This document shows, one piece after another, positions 24,496 through 32,263 of a stretch of 64,000 nucleotides of DNA. A model generated the notes under the pieces. The model did not search any database, was not told where the DNA came from, and was given only the letters and a program-made list of their open reading frames with translations. The stretch spans positions 372,001 to 436,000 of the forward strand of contig NZ_JTEO01000002.1 in NCBI RefSeq assembly GCF_024500045.1, read 5' to 3'. Both the position numbers and the translations under genes were made by a program. The first letter of the stretch is position 1. Each line of letters starts with the position of its first letter. This DNA is from Methanolobus chelungpuianus. GTDB taxonomy: Archaea > Halobacteriota > Methanosarcinia > Methanosarcinales > Methanosarcinaceae.

Positions 24496-25323
24496 TCAGT
24501 CAGCCCTCTCCCCGGATTCCTCCCCTGTACCTGGACCAGGTTCCGGACCCAGGTATGCAGCGCCTGAGGGTGAGACCTCTGATATCCTTTCCCCGCCGGA
24601 ATAGATGTTCATCTTCTTTCCCCTGACAAAGCCTATGATCGTAAGACCCCGTGCTTTTGCTAGGTCCACGGCGAGGGTAGTGGTAGCACCTCTTGATACG
24701 ATCACCGGTATATTGGCCACCAGGCATTTCCTGACCATTTCAGAGGATATGCGTCCTGAGCAGATAATGTATGTACGGGAAAGGTCAATGCTTTGTTCAA
24801 GCGCATAGCCAATGGCGCGGTCCAGAGCATTGTGCCTGCCGATGTCCTCTATTGCCTGTATCTTTCCTTCTGTGCCATACAGGCCCACGACATGGATACC
24901 ACCGGTCTTAACGTGAAGCTCCGAATCAAGCCCCTCTTTCACAGCGTTTCTGATCTCCTCTGCACTGAGGATAAGACCGGATCTTATCTGCGGAAGTTTC
25001 CCTATGTCAAGGAAGGACATGCTTCCGCCGCATCCGCTCAGGACTGTCTTGTGGGACATCAGTATCCTGAAGGGATCAGTGGTGAGGACATCAGCTGTGT
25101 TTCCTTCTATACTGATGGATTCTATCTCCTCGATACCTTTGATGATGCGCTCGGTATAGAGGAAACCTATCACGAATTCCCTTAGCATGACCGGGCTTGT
25201 CATCGCTGTAAGGGCGTGGCGCCCGTTGACTTTTACAGCAAGAGGCATCTCCTCGATGACAGGATGGGTTTCCTCTGAGAATGATCCTCCGTCTCCCTTT
25301 ATGCAGGGTATCTCCTTGAACAT
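24496..25323 (-). CDS. fdhD: Formate dehydrogenase accessory sulfurtransferase FdhD
   Basis: 275 aa from the second of two adjacent ATGs (25323), which sits 5 nt after GGAGG; the first is only 2 nt from it. FdhD carries sulfur from a cysteine desulfurase to the molybdenum/tungsten bis-pyranopterin cofactor. Its conserved SGCGGS (Cys pair expected CxxC; here one Cys before GG), EDIGRHNALDRAIG and CSGRISSEMVRK, RGATTTLAV are all present. The C-terminus carries a Pro/Gly/Glu-rich tail. The start abuts the end of sufS, giving direct coupling to a sulfur donor. Convergent with the ThiS-like gene (2-nt gap). Confidence 0.93.
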   Translation of the reverse strand: MFKEIPCIKGDGGSFSEETHPVIEEMPLAVKVNGRHALTAMTSPVMLREFVIGFLYTERIIKGIEEIESISIEGNTADVLTTDPFRILMSHKTVLSGCGGSMSFLDIGKLPQIRSGLILSAEEIRNAVKEGLDSELHVKTGGIHVVGLYGTEGKIQAIEDIGRHNALDRAIGYALEQSIDLSRTYIICSGRISSEMVRKCLVANIPVIVSRGATTTLAVDLAKARGLTIIGFVRGKKMNIYSGGERISEVSPSGAAYLGPEPGPGTGEESGERAD

Positions 25324-26513
25324 CATAACCTCCTTGTGATCTCTGCAAGGGTATCCAGCAGCAGATCTATCTCCTCTGCAGTGTTGTACAGGTAAAGGCT
25401 CACCCTGACGGTGCCGCCGGGAATTCCCATGTGATGCATCAGGGGCTGGCAGCAGTGTTCTCCGGAACGCGTCATGATCGCGGCTGCCTCATCCAGTATG
25501 TGCGAGACCTCATGGGGATGCATGCCTTCTATGTTGAAGGAAACGACACCTATTCTCTCTGTATTATCCGTGGGGCCGTAGATGCGGACATGTTCCATTG
25601 ATGCTAGTCCTGTGAGCAGCTTGCCTGTAAGATGCTCTTCGTGCCTTCTTACGGAATCCATGCCTGCACCTTCCAGGTATTCCACAGCTCTCCCGAGCCC
25701 TATCATCCCTGCAATATGGGGTGTTCCGGCCTCGTAGCGCTGATAGCCTGCTGCAAGGGTGTAACTCTCGGCCGAAACGCTCTCGATCATTCCCCCTCCC
25801 ACAAGAAGGGGATCGATATCGTCATCCTTCATCCAGAGTATCCCGGTGCCGGTAGGCCCAAGCATCTTGTGGCCCGAAAAGCAGAAATAATCACATCCTA
25901 TGTCTTTGATACTGACCGGAAGATGAGGTGCCGATTGTGCACCATCGACGAGCAGCCTGGCGCCATGTTCCTTGCAGATGCCGGCGATCTCCTTCACAGG
26001 CAGGACGGTGCCAAGCACGTTGGATGCGTGCGAGAGGGCTACCAGGCGGGTGCTGTCATTAATGGCAAGCTCAAAGGCCGAAAGGTCGAAAGTACCATCA
26101 GCCTGCGGAACCACAACTTCCGTCCTCACTCCTCTGTCGCGCAGCCGCATCCAGGGAAGGAAGTTTGAATGGTGCTCCATGGCAGTTGTTACCACGGTAT
26201 CCCCTTTCTTCCAGCTGAGCCCGCACGCCACCATATTGATCGCTTCGGTGGTGTTCTTGGTCAGTACGGTAGTGCCTTCCCCGGCACCTATGAAACGGGC
26301 GACTTTCTGATGAGCGTTGTGATATTTCTGCGAAGCGAGGCTGGTAAGGCGGTGCACTCCCCTTCCAACGTTAGCCCTGTACAGCCTCTCGTACTCATTC
26401 ATGGCATGGATGACAGGTTCAGGTGAGAGGCTGGTGGCTGCGCTGTCAAAGTATATGATATCTTTCAGAAGCGGAAAATCTCTTCTAATCTCGGTGGATC
26501 TCACTGCAATCAT
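25323..26513 (-). CDS. sufS: SufS-type cysteine desulfurase
   Basis: 396 aa from the ATG at 26513 with AGGGA upstream; frames reaching 26549 exist but start inside the regulator gene. PLP enzyme that takes sulfur from cysteine as a persulfide. Visible: N-terminal YFDSAATSLSPEPV, GVHRLTSLASQKYHNAH, HASNVLGTVLPV, DGAQSAPHLPV, the PLP lysine in FSGHKMLGPTG and the active-site loop RSGEHCCQPLMHHMG. It overlaps the small regulator gene by 29 nt and the fdhD start by one base, so regulator, desulfurase and FdhD are a single coupled unit. Confidence 0.95.
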   Translation of the reverse strand: MIAVRSTEIRRDFPLLKDIIYFDSAATSLSPEPVIHAMNEYERLYRANVGRGVHRLTSLASQKYHNAHQKVARFIGAGEGTTVLTKNTTEAINMVACGLSWKKGDTVVTTAMEHHSNFLPWMRLRDRGVRTEVVVPQADGTFDLSAFELAINDSTRLVALSHASNVLGTVLPVKEIAGICKEHGARLLVDGAQSAPHLPVSIKDIGCDYFCFSGHKMLGPTGTGILWMKDDDIDPLLVGGGMIESVSAESYTLAAGYQRYEAGTPHIAGMIGLGRAVEYLEGAGMDSVRRHEEHLTGKLLTGLASMEHVRIYGPTDNTERIGVVSFNIEGMHPHEVSHILDEAAAIMTRSGEHCCQPLMHHMGIPGGTVRVSLYLYNTAEEIDLLLDTLAEITRRL

Positions 26514-26829
26514 CTTCTTCCCTGCCGCCACACCTGCCATCTGTATCACGTAACTGCATGCATATCCTGCATACCCTGGGTGTGATATCTGCGACGCGGT
26601 TATCTTTGATGTCCCGGGCGAGCAGTCTTATCGAATCCCTGATCTCATCCTCGAAAACTATCCTGTAGCCTCTTTTCTTGGAAAGGTACTGCGAGACGGC
26701 AGAAGGCGCCATGTCCAGTTCCCTGGCTATCTCCTGCTGAGTAAGGCCGCAGTTTGCGAGCTCCTCTGTAATAGCTGCCCTTATGGCAGGCAGGATATCC
26801 CAGACAACTTTCTCACAGGGCAGTTTCAT
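26485..26829 (-). CDS. Small HTH regulator with C-terminal cysteines
   Basis: 114 aa. A helix-turn-helix (ITEELANCGLTQQEIARELDMAPSAVSQYLS) occupies residues 20-50 with the recognition helix after APSAVSQ. Cysteines lie at 5, 27, 87, 90, 100 and 108; the C-terminal group C87-x2-C90-x9-C100-x7-C108 could hold an Fe-S cluster or zinc. GAGG precedes the ATG. It is the first gene of the sufS-fdhD operon and the operator-like palindrome site 2 lies 44 nt before its start. An autoregulated sulfur/Fe-S sensing repressor is the natural reading, but is inference. Confidence 0.8.
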   Translation of the reverse strand: MKLPCEKVVWDILPAIRAAITEELANCGLTQQEIARELDMAPSAVSQYLSKKRGYRIVFEDEIRDSIRLLARDIKDNRVADITPRVCRICMQLRDTDGRCGGREEDDCSEIHRD

Positions 26830-26872
26830 ATTGTAGTCCTCATTTGCCTTGGTCGGTATGCTGCTGACAATT

Positions 26873-26884
26873 TCACAATTGCGA
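26873..26884. promoter_or_regulatory. Palindromic operator candidate, site 2
   Basis: TCACAATTGCGA (plus strand), 11 of 12 matching site 1, 43 nt before the small HTH regulator on the minus strand and about 110 nt before the ThiF-like gene on the plus strand. TATA-like aaagtattttt (26900-26910) lies on its right side. It could serve both divergent genes. Confidence 0.5.
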
Positions 26885-26995
26885 TTGAGCCTGTGACTTA
26901 AAGTATTTTTCGGCCTTGCTGCAGTCTAGGATCACAGATAACCCTGCCCTCCTGCCGGGATCAAGCTTTTGTGCTTTGAGGGGAAAGAATAGGGC

Positions 26996-27733
26996 ATGTT
27001 AAGTGAACACGAACTTGAGCGCTATACAAGACAGATCATGCTGTTTGGAGAAGAAGGCCAGCTAAAGCTGAAACAGGCCAGTGTGTTCATAGCCGGAGCA
27101 GGTGGCCTTGGATGTCCTGTGGCACTGTACCTTGCAGCAGCAGGAGTGGGCCACCTGCGCATTGTGGACAAGGATGTGGCAGAGCGTTCAAATCTCAACA
27201 GGCAGGTGCTCCACTGGGAGCAGGACATAGGGAAAGAGAAGGTCATATCGGTTGAAGAGAAGCTGCTTGCTGTCAATCCCCATATAGGGGTAGAGGCCTT
27301 CTGCAAGGTCATTGATGGGTCCAATGTCTCCGAGCTGGTGGGAGACTCAGATCTGATCGTGGATGCAATGGACAATTATCCCGCAAGATACCTGCTCAAC
27401 CGCACAGCCCATGAGAAGGGCATACCTCTTATCCATGGTGCGATACGCGGTTTTGATGGCCAGGCAACGACTGTGGTCCCTGGAAAGAGTGCATGCCTGA
27501 GCTGTATCTTTCCCTGTGAGCCGCCATCGGAAGTGTTCCCGGTGGTAGGTGTGACCCCTGGTATCATAGGCATGATACAGGCCAATGAGGTGATCAAGTA
27601 TCTGACGGGAGCAGGCGATCTGCTCACAGACAGGCTTCTTATCTGGAATGGCATGTCCTCAGAGATGGAAACCCTGAGGTTCGGCAGGCGCTGCGACTGC
27701 GAAATATGCGGTAGTGCTGCCGGAAAAATATGA
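26996..27733 (+). CDS. HesA/MoeB/ThiF family E1-like adenylyltransferase
   Basis: 245 aa. ATP-binding GAGGLGCPVALYLAAAGVG, the acidic DKDVAERSNLNRQ motif, VDAMDNYPARYLLN, and two zinc CxxC pairs (CLSCIF and the C-terminal CDCEIC) are typical of MoeB/ThiF/UbaA. It adenylates the Gly-Gly terminus of a ubiquitin-fold carrier, here most likely the 64-aa protein at 24299. The family supports thiamine, molybdenum cofactor, tRNA thiolation and protein sampylation. GAGGGG is 12 nt upstream; a nearer AGGG touches the ATG. Convergent with nadA. Confidence 0.92.
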   Translation: MLSEHELERYTRQIMLFGEEGQLKLKQASVFIAGAGGLGCPVALYLAAAGVGHLRIVDKDVAERSNLNRQVLHWEQDIGKEKVISVEEKLLAVNPHIGVEAFCKVIDGSNVSELVGDSDLIVDAMDNYPARYLLNRTAHEKGIPLIHGAIRGFDGQATTVVPGKSACLSCIFPCEPPSEVFPVVGVTPGIIGMIQANEVIKYLTGAGDLLTDRLLIWNGMSSEMETLRFGRRCDCEICGSAAGKI

Positions 27734-27744
27734 GCACAGGCGGC

Positions 27745-28677
27745 CTAACGGATATCAAGCATTCTCCGGATTGCCAGGCGTGCTCCCTCTGCAATGTCAT
27801 CCGGCACTGTTACCCTGGGTTTAAGGGTCTCAAGGGACCTGTGTACTTTAGACAGGTCTGTCTTCTTCATGGTCACACAGACCGCGCCTGAAGACAGGGG
27901 ATAGCATAACTTGCCGGGACAGTCCCTTTTCATACGGTGAAGTATACCCACTTCTGTCCCGATGATGAATTCCCTGCTATCGGTCGAGCATACATGCCTG
28001 ATCATGCCGGACGTGGAGAATACGTGGTCTGCAAGGTCAATGACCTCGGGCCTGCACTCAGGGTGCACCAGTACCTCTGCTCCGGGATGATCCCTGCGGG
28101 CCTGAAGCACATCGGCAGGAGTTATCCTGTCGTGCACAAAGCAGAAGCCTTCCCAGGGAAGTATCCTCTTGTCCGTGAACCTGGCAACATAGCGCCCGAG
28201 GTTCCTGTCCGGGACGAAGAGTATATCTTCCTCTTTCAGTGACCGCACGACCTGCACTGCGTTCGCTGAGGTGCAGCAAACGTCACTCTCAGCCTTGACC
28301 TCTGCACTGGTATTGACATAGCAGACAACAGCAGCCTCAGGGAATCTCTCCTTGAGTACACGCAATTCCCCTGCGGTGATCATGTCAGCCATGGGGCAGT
28401 TGGCATCGGGAGCCGGCAGCAGCACTGTCTTCTCCGGTGAGAGGACGGCTGCTGTCTCTGCCATGAAGTCAACACCGCAGAAGACAATGATCTCATTGTC
28501 AAGGGTGGCTGCTTTTCTTGCGAGTTCCAGCGAATCCCCCGTGAAGTCCGCAATGTCCTGCACATCGGCTGTCTGGTAGTTATGTGCAAGTATGATTGCG
28601 TCCTTCTCTTGTTTGAGCCTTAGTATGCTCTCTTTCAGCAGGTCCATATCAGGGACCTTCTTGTCGATATCAATCAT
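27745..28677 (-). CDS. nadA: Quinolinate synthase
   Basis: 310 aa from the ATG at 28677, which has AAAGGT 8 nt upstream; the longer frame to 28746 runs through the operator-like palindrome and its first residues do not resemble the family. Condenses iminoaspartate with dihydroxyacetone phosphate, using one [4Fe-4S] cluster. HNYQTADVQDIADFTGDSLELAR, SPEKTVLLPAPDANCPMADM, HPECRPEV, IIGTEVGILHRM and KLCYPLSS carry the expected ligands and active-site residues. nadB/nadC are not nearby. Site 3 of the palindrome lies 52 nt upstream. Confidence 0.95.
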   Translation of the reverse strand: MIDIDKKVPDMDLLKESILRLKQEKDAIILAHNYQTADVQDIADFTGDSLELARKAATLDNEIIVFCGVDFMAETAAVLSPEKTVLLPAPDANCPMADMITAGELRVLKERFPEAAVVCYVNTSAEVKAESDVCCTSANAVQVVRSLKEEDILFVPDRNLGRYVARFTDKRILPWEGFCFVHDRITPADVLQARRDHPGAEVLVHPECRPEVIDLADHVFSTSGMIRHVCSTDSREFIIGTEVGILHRMKRDCPGKLCYPLSSGAVCVTMKKTDLSKVHRSLETLKPRVTVPDDIAEGARLAIRRMLDIR

Positions 28678-28726
28678 TATTGGACCTTTCTGGAATTGAT
28701 TTTTTAATGGATACGCGATATCTGTT

Positions 28727-28744
28727 GATTCACAATTGTAAATC
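28727..28744. promoter_or_regulatory. Palindromic operator candidate, site 3 (nadA)
   Basis: GATTCACAATTGTAAATC, an 18-bp near-perfect palindrome (one mismatched pair) whose core TCACAATTGTAA matches site 1 at 11 of 12 positions. It is 52 nt or less before the nadA start and includes a possible TATA box on the minus strand (GATTTACAAT), so a bound protein would block transcription. Confidence 0.55.
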
Positions 28745-28957
28745 AAATGTGTCTATCCTGTTATCCGTATTTATACATATTGTCCTGTGGATTCCAAGTC
28801 TGACAATTATCAAAAATAATGTGCCATGGAAATATTTTATGGCAACTGCTTGTGTTTGTAGGATATCTTTATATTTTAAGCGATTAAATCCTAACTGATT
28901 GCTGGTTATGTCAACACCATTTGCCTAAAAGTATATGTTGTTTTTAAAGGTTCCAAA

Positions 28958-30391
28958 ATGCCCATAATTGCCTCCGAGAAAAAGTACAAAGAACCTGCTA
29001 TCGTGCTCCTGATCCTATTATCCTTGTACCTGATCAGTGCCAGGAATTACCTTTTATTTCACACCGTGGCTGAGATATTCAGTGTTGTTGTAGCATCAGC
29101 AGTCTTTGTCATTGTATGGAACTCCCGGTCATCCATGAAGAACAATTATTTGCTGTTCATTGGTATCGCTTATCTTTTCATAGGAGGTCTTGATCTGCTC
29201 CATACTCTCGGTTATAGGGGAATGGGTGTCTTTCCGGAGCATGATGCAAACCTCCCCACCCAGCTCTGGATCCTTGGAAGGTACATGGAAAGCATTTCCT
29301 TTTTGATCGCACCTTTTTTCCTGGAGCGTGCTCTTAATCCGAAGGCAGTGCTATCCGGATATTTCCTGATCACTGCCCTGGCGCTTGTATCTGTATTCAC
29401 GGGATCCTTCCCGGACAGTTTTATTGAAGGTTCCGGGCTCACAACATTCAAGGTACTGAGTGAGTATCTCATATCCCTGATATTTCTTGGTTCGCTCATC
29501 GTGTTGAGAAAGCACAGGGACAGGTTTGACAGTAATGTATTGTTCCTTCTGTCGGTCTCTATAGCATTGACGATAGCTGCAGAGCTCTTTTTCACATTCT
29601 ATATTGATGTGTACGATTTCTCGAATCTTATGGGTCATTACTTAAAACTGCTTTCCTTTTACCTTGTCTATAAGGCCGTTGTTGTGACAGGTCTGACGAA
29701 GCCGTATGAACTGCTATACAGGGAATTGAAACAAAGCGAGAACGATCTGCGGAAGGAAAAAGAAGCGCAGGCCAATCTGGCGGAAACCCTGTCCCTTGTG
29801 AACAGGATTCTTCGCCATGATGTCCTCAACGACCTTAATGTAATTTATATGGCTTTGGACAACCTGAGTGAAAGGAGCGAATCCCGGGAGACGGAGCTGT
29901 CTAAACAGGCCGTTAACAGGAGCCTTAAACTTATAGAGGAAATGCGTAACCTGGAGGATACCGGCTATTCCGGCTGCCTCAACTCATGTGAACTCAGGCA
30001 GATGATAGGCGAGATATCAGAGGACTTTCCCGTGCAGGTTAATATAAGTGGAGAGTGCAGTGTGATAGCTGACAAGGCTCTGAACTCGGTGATAGGCAAT
30101 ATTATCCGTAACGCCATAGTCCACGGTAAAGCTGATACGATAGATATCCGGCTGGAGCAGGGACCTGAGCTGTGTGAGATACAGATCGCCGATAATGGAT
30201 GCGGGATCCCTGACGATGTGAAGGCACATGTTTTTGAAAAAGGATTCAAGCACGGAGAAACAGGACATACAGGTTTTGGCCTCTACATTGCACATAAGGT
30301 CATAAGCAGATATGGGGAGATAAGCCTGAAGGACAATTATCCTGCCGGGACTGTATTCATACTGAAACTAAAATCTGCTGAACCATCCTGA
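28958..30391 (+). CDS. Sensor histidine kinase with MASE3-type membrane domain
   Basis: 477 aa. Residues 1-250 hold about eight hydrophobic helices with GGLDLLHTLGYRGM, PTQLWILGRYMESISFLIAP and the long GHYLKLLSFYLVYK helix, characteristic of the MASE3 sensor domain. A short coiled linker leads into a His box LRHDVLND (His near 287) and an HATPase with NIIRNAIVHG, DNGCGIPDD and TGFGLYIAHKV. Phosphotransfer to an unlinked regulator is expected. AAAGG precedes the ATG. It ends 140 nt before the convergent S10 gene. Signal unknown. Confidence 0.88.
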   Translation: MPIIASEKKYKEPAIVLLILLSLYLISARNYLLFHTVAEIFSVVVASAVFVIVWNSRSSMKNNYLLFIGIAYLFIGGLDLLHTLGYRGMGVFPEHDANLPTQLWILGRYMESISFLIAPFFLERALNPKAVLSGYFLITALALVSVFTGSFPDSFIEGSGLTTFKVLSEYLISLIFLGSLIVLRKHRDRFDSNVLFLLSVSIALTIAAELFFTFYIDVYDFSNLMGHYLKLLSFYLVYKAVVVTGLTKPYELLYRELKQSENDLRKEKEAQANLAETLSLVNRILRHDVLNDLNVIYMALDNLSERSESRETELSKQAVNRSLKLIEEMRNLEDTGYSGCLNSCELRQMIGEISEDFPVQVNISGECSVIADKALNSVIGNIIRNAIVHGKADTIDIRLEQGPELCEIQIADNGCGIPDDVKAHVFEKGFKHGETGHTGFGLYIAHKVISRYGEISLKDNYPAGTVFILKLKSAEPS

Positions 30392-30465
30392 AAACTTCTG
30401 CAGCACACTGTTTCGCATAAGCACAGACTCCCGTCTTAGCAAAAAATCAAAAGAAGAATTGGGTT

Positions 30466-30487
30466 GTTACAGAATATATTCTGTAAC
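30466..30487. terminator. Stem-loop between histidine kinase and S10
   Basis: Perfect palindrome GTTACAGAAT-AT-ATTCTGTAAC (10-bp arms, 2-nt centre). Together with the second hairpin at 30500-30524 it fills the gap between convergent genes and probably ends transcription from both sides. Confidence 0.55.
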
Positions 30488-30499
30488 TAGGCGGTGATG

Positions 30500-30524
30500 A
30501 TAGTTATTGTTTGACAATAACTAT
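30500..30524 (-). terminator. Hairpin after the ribosomal operon (S10 end)
   Basis: Perfect 10-bp stem ATAGTTATTG / CAATAACTAT with a 5-nt loop, 8 nt beyond the S10 stop codon. This is the likely terminator or 3'-end stabiliser of the RNA polymerase/translation operon. Confidence 0.6.
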
Positions 30525-30531
30525 ACGTTTT

Positions 30532-30852
<321 letters not shown>

Positions 30853-30875
30853 CTAAAAAAGGAAATTTGAGTGTC

Positions 30876-32144
30876 TTACTTCTGCTTGACACTCATGCAC
30901 ATGCCGGCCGCAATGGTCATACCCATATCACGGATGGCGAACCTTCCGAGCTGTGGGATTTCCTTTACTGGCTCGATGACCATTGGCCTAGTTGGCTTCA
31001 CGGTAACGATTGCTGCATCTCCTGCCTTGATAAAGGTTGGGTTCTCTTCCTTTACCTGACCTGACTTAGGATCAAGCTTCTTGTTGATCGCCATCAGTGT
31101 GCATGCAGTCTGTGCAGTGTGGCAGTGGAACACTGGTGTGTATCCTGCTGTGATCGCGGATGGGTGCTGGAGCACTACGATCTGTGCAGTGAACTCGTCT
31201 GCGACAGATGGTGGGTTTGCTGTCGGACCGCACACGTCTCCTCTGCGGACATCGTTCTTGCCTACGCCCCTTACGTTCCAGCCGATGTTGTCGCCAGGTA
31301 CCGCCTGGAGGACTTCTTCGTGGTGCATCTCGATTGACTTGACCTCGCCGCTTGCGCCGCTTGGGTTGAAGACGACGTTCTCACCCTTCTTCATGACACC
31401 GGTCTCGACTCTGCCCACAGGCACAGTTCCGATACCGGAGATGGTGTATGCATCCTGCACAGGGATCCTGAGTGGGAGCTTGTCTGGTTTCTCAGGTTCC
31501 TTAAGTAAGTTGAGGCACTCAAGGATGGATGGGCCGGTGTACCAGGGTGTGTTTGCGCTCTTCTTGGACATGTTGTCGCCGGCGAATGCGGATGTTGGAA
31601 CGAATGGGATCTCGCTTGCCTTGAAGCCGACCATTCCGAGGAGCTGACCGACATCTTTCTTGACCTGCTCGTACCTTTCCTGGCTGTAGTTTGCTGCGTC
31701 CATCTTGTTCACAGCGATGATAAGCTGGTTGATACCGAGGGTCCTGGACAGGAACACGTGCTCCTTGGTCTGGGCCATTACACCATCAGGTGCAGCGACC
31801 ACAAGGATAGCTGCGTCTGCCTGGGATGCGCCGGTGATCATGTTCTTGACGAAGTCACGGTGGCCTGGGCAGTCCACGACTGTGAAGTAGTACTTGTCAG
31901 TGTCGAACCTTCTGTGGGCGATATCGATGGTGATACCTCTCTCACGCTCTTCCTTGAGTGAGTCCATGACCCATGCGAAAGCGAAGGATTCCTTTCCTTT
32001 CTCTCTTGCTTCTGCTTTGTATTTCTCGATCAGGTGAGCAGGAACTGCTCCGGTCTCGAACATCAGTCTTCCGACAAGGGTAGACTTGCCGTGGTCGATG
32101 TGACCGATGACTGCTAAGTTCATGTGTGGTTTGTCAGATGCCAT
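30876..32144 (-). CDS. tuf: Translation elongation factor EF-1 alpha
   Basis: 422 aa GTPase that delivers aminoacyl-tRNA to the ribosome. G1 [10 protein letters not shown]2 region [13 protein letters not shown]3 DCPGHRDF, G4 NKMD, and domains 2 and 3 complete ([38 protein letters not shown]). AGGAG lies upstream of the ATG. The 119-nt gap to EF-2 contains its own TATA-like box, so it may be transcribed both with the operon and independently. Confidence 0.98.
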   Translation of the reverse strand: MASDKPHMNLAVIGHIDHGKSTLVGRLMFETGAVPAHLIEKYKAEAREKGKESFAFAWVMDSLKEERERGITIDIAHRRFDTDKYYFTVVDCPGHRDFVKNMITGASQADAAILVVAAPDGVMAQTKEHVFLSRTLGINQLIIAVNKMDAANYSQERYEQVKKDVGQLLGMVGFKASEIPFVPTSAFAGDNMSKKSANTPWYTGPSILECLNLLKEPEKPDKLPLRIPVQDAYTISGIGTVPVGRVETGVMKKGENVVFNPSGASGEVKSIEMHHEEVLQAVPGDNIGWNVRGVGKNDVRRGDVCGPTANPPSVADEFTAQIVVLQHPSAITAGYTPVFHCHTAQTACTLMAINKKLDPKSGQVKEENPTFIKAGDAAIVTVKPTRPMVIEPVKEIPQLGRFAIRDMGMTIAAGMCMSVKQK

Positions 32145-32163
32145 TTATATGTCTCCTATATTT

Positions 32164-32175
32164 GATTATAAATAC
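32164..32175 (-). promoter_or_regulatory. Internal promoter candidate for EF-1 alpha
   Basis: Minus-strand GTATTTATAATC, a TATA-like box about 20-30 nt before the EF-1 alpha start, in the 119-nt gap after EF-2. A leader this short still contains the AGGAG site only if transcription begins at once after it, so the start of transcription needs mapping. Confidence 0.4.
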
Positions 32176-32263
32176 TTCAATTTGATTTGACCTAATAGAC
32201 GTTTACACGTTTAAACCTTTCTGACGAAAAGGGGTTTACGGCAAATGCCGCAACCTCAAATCA

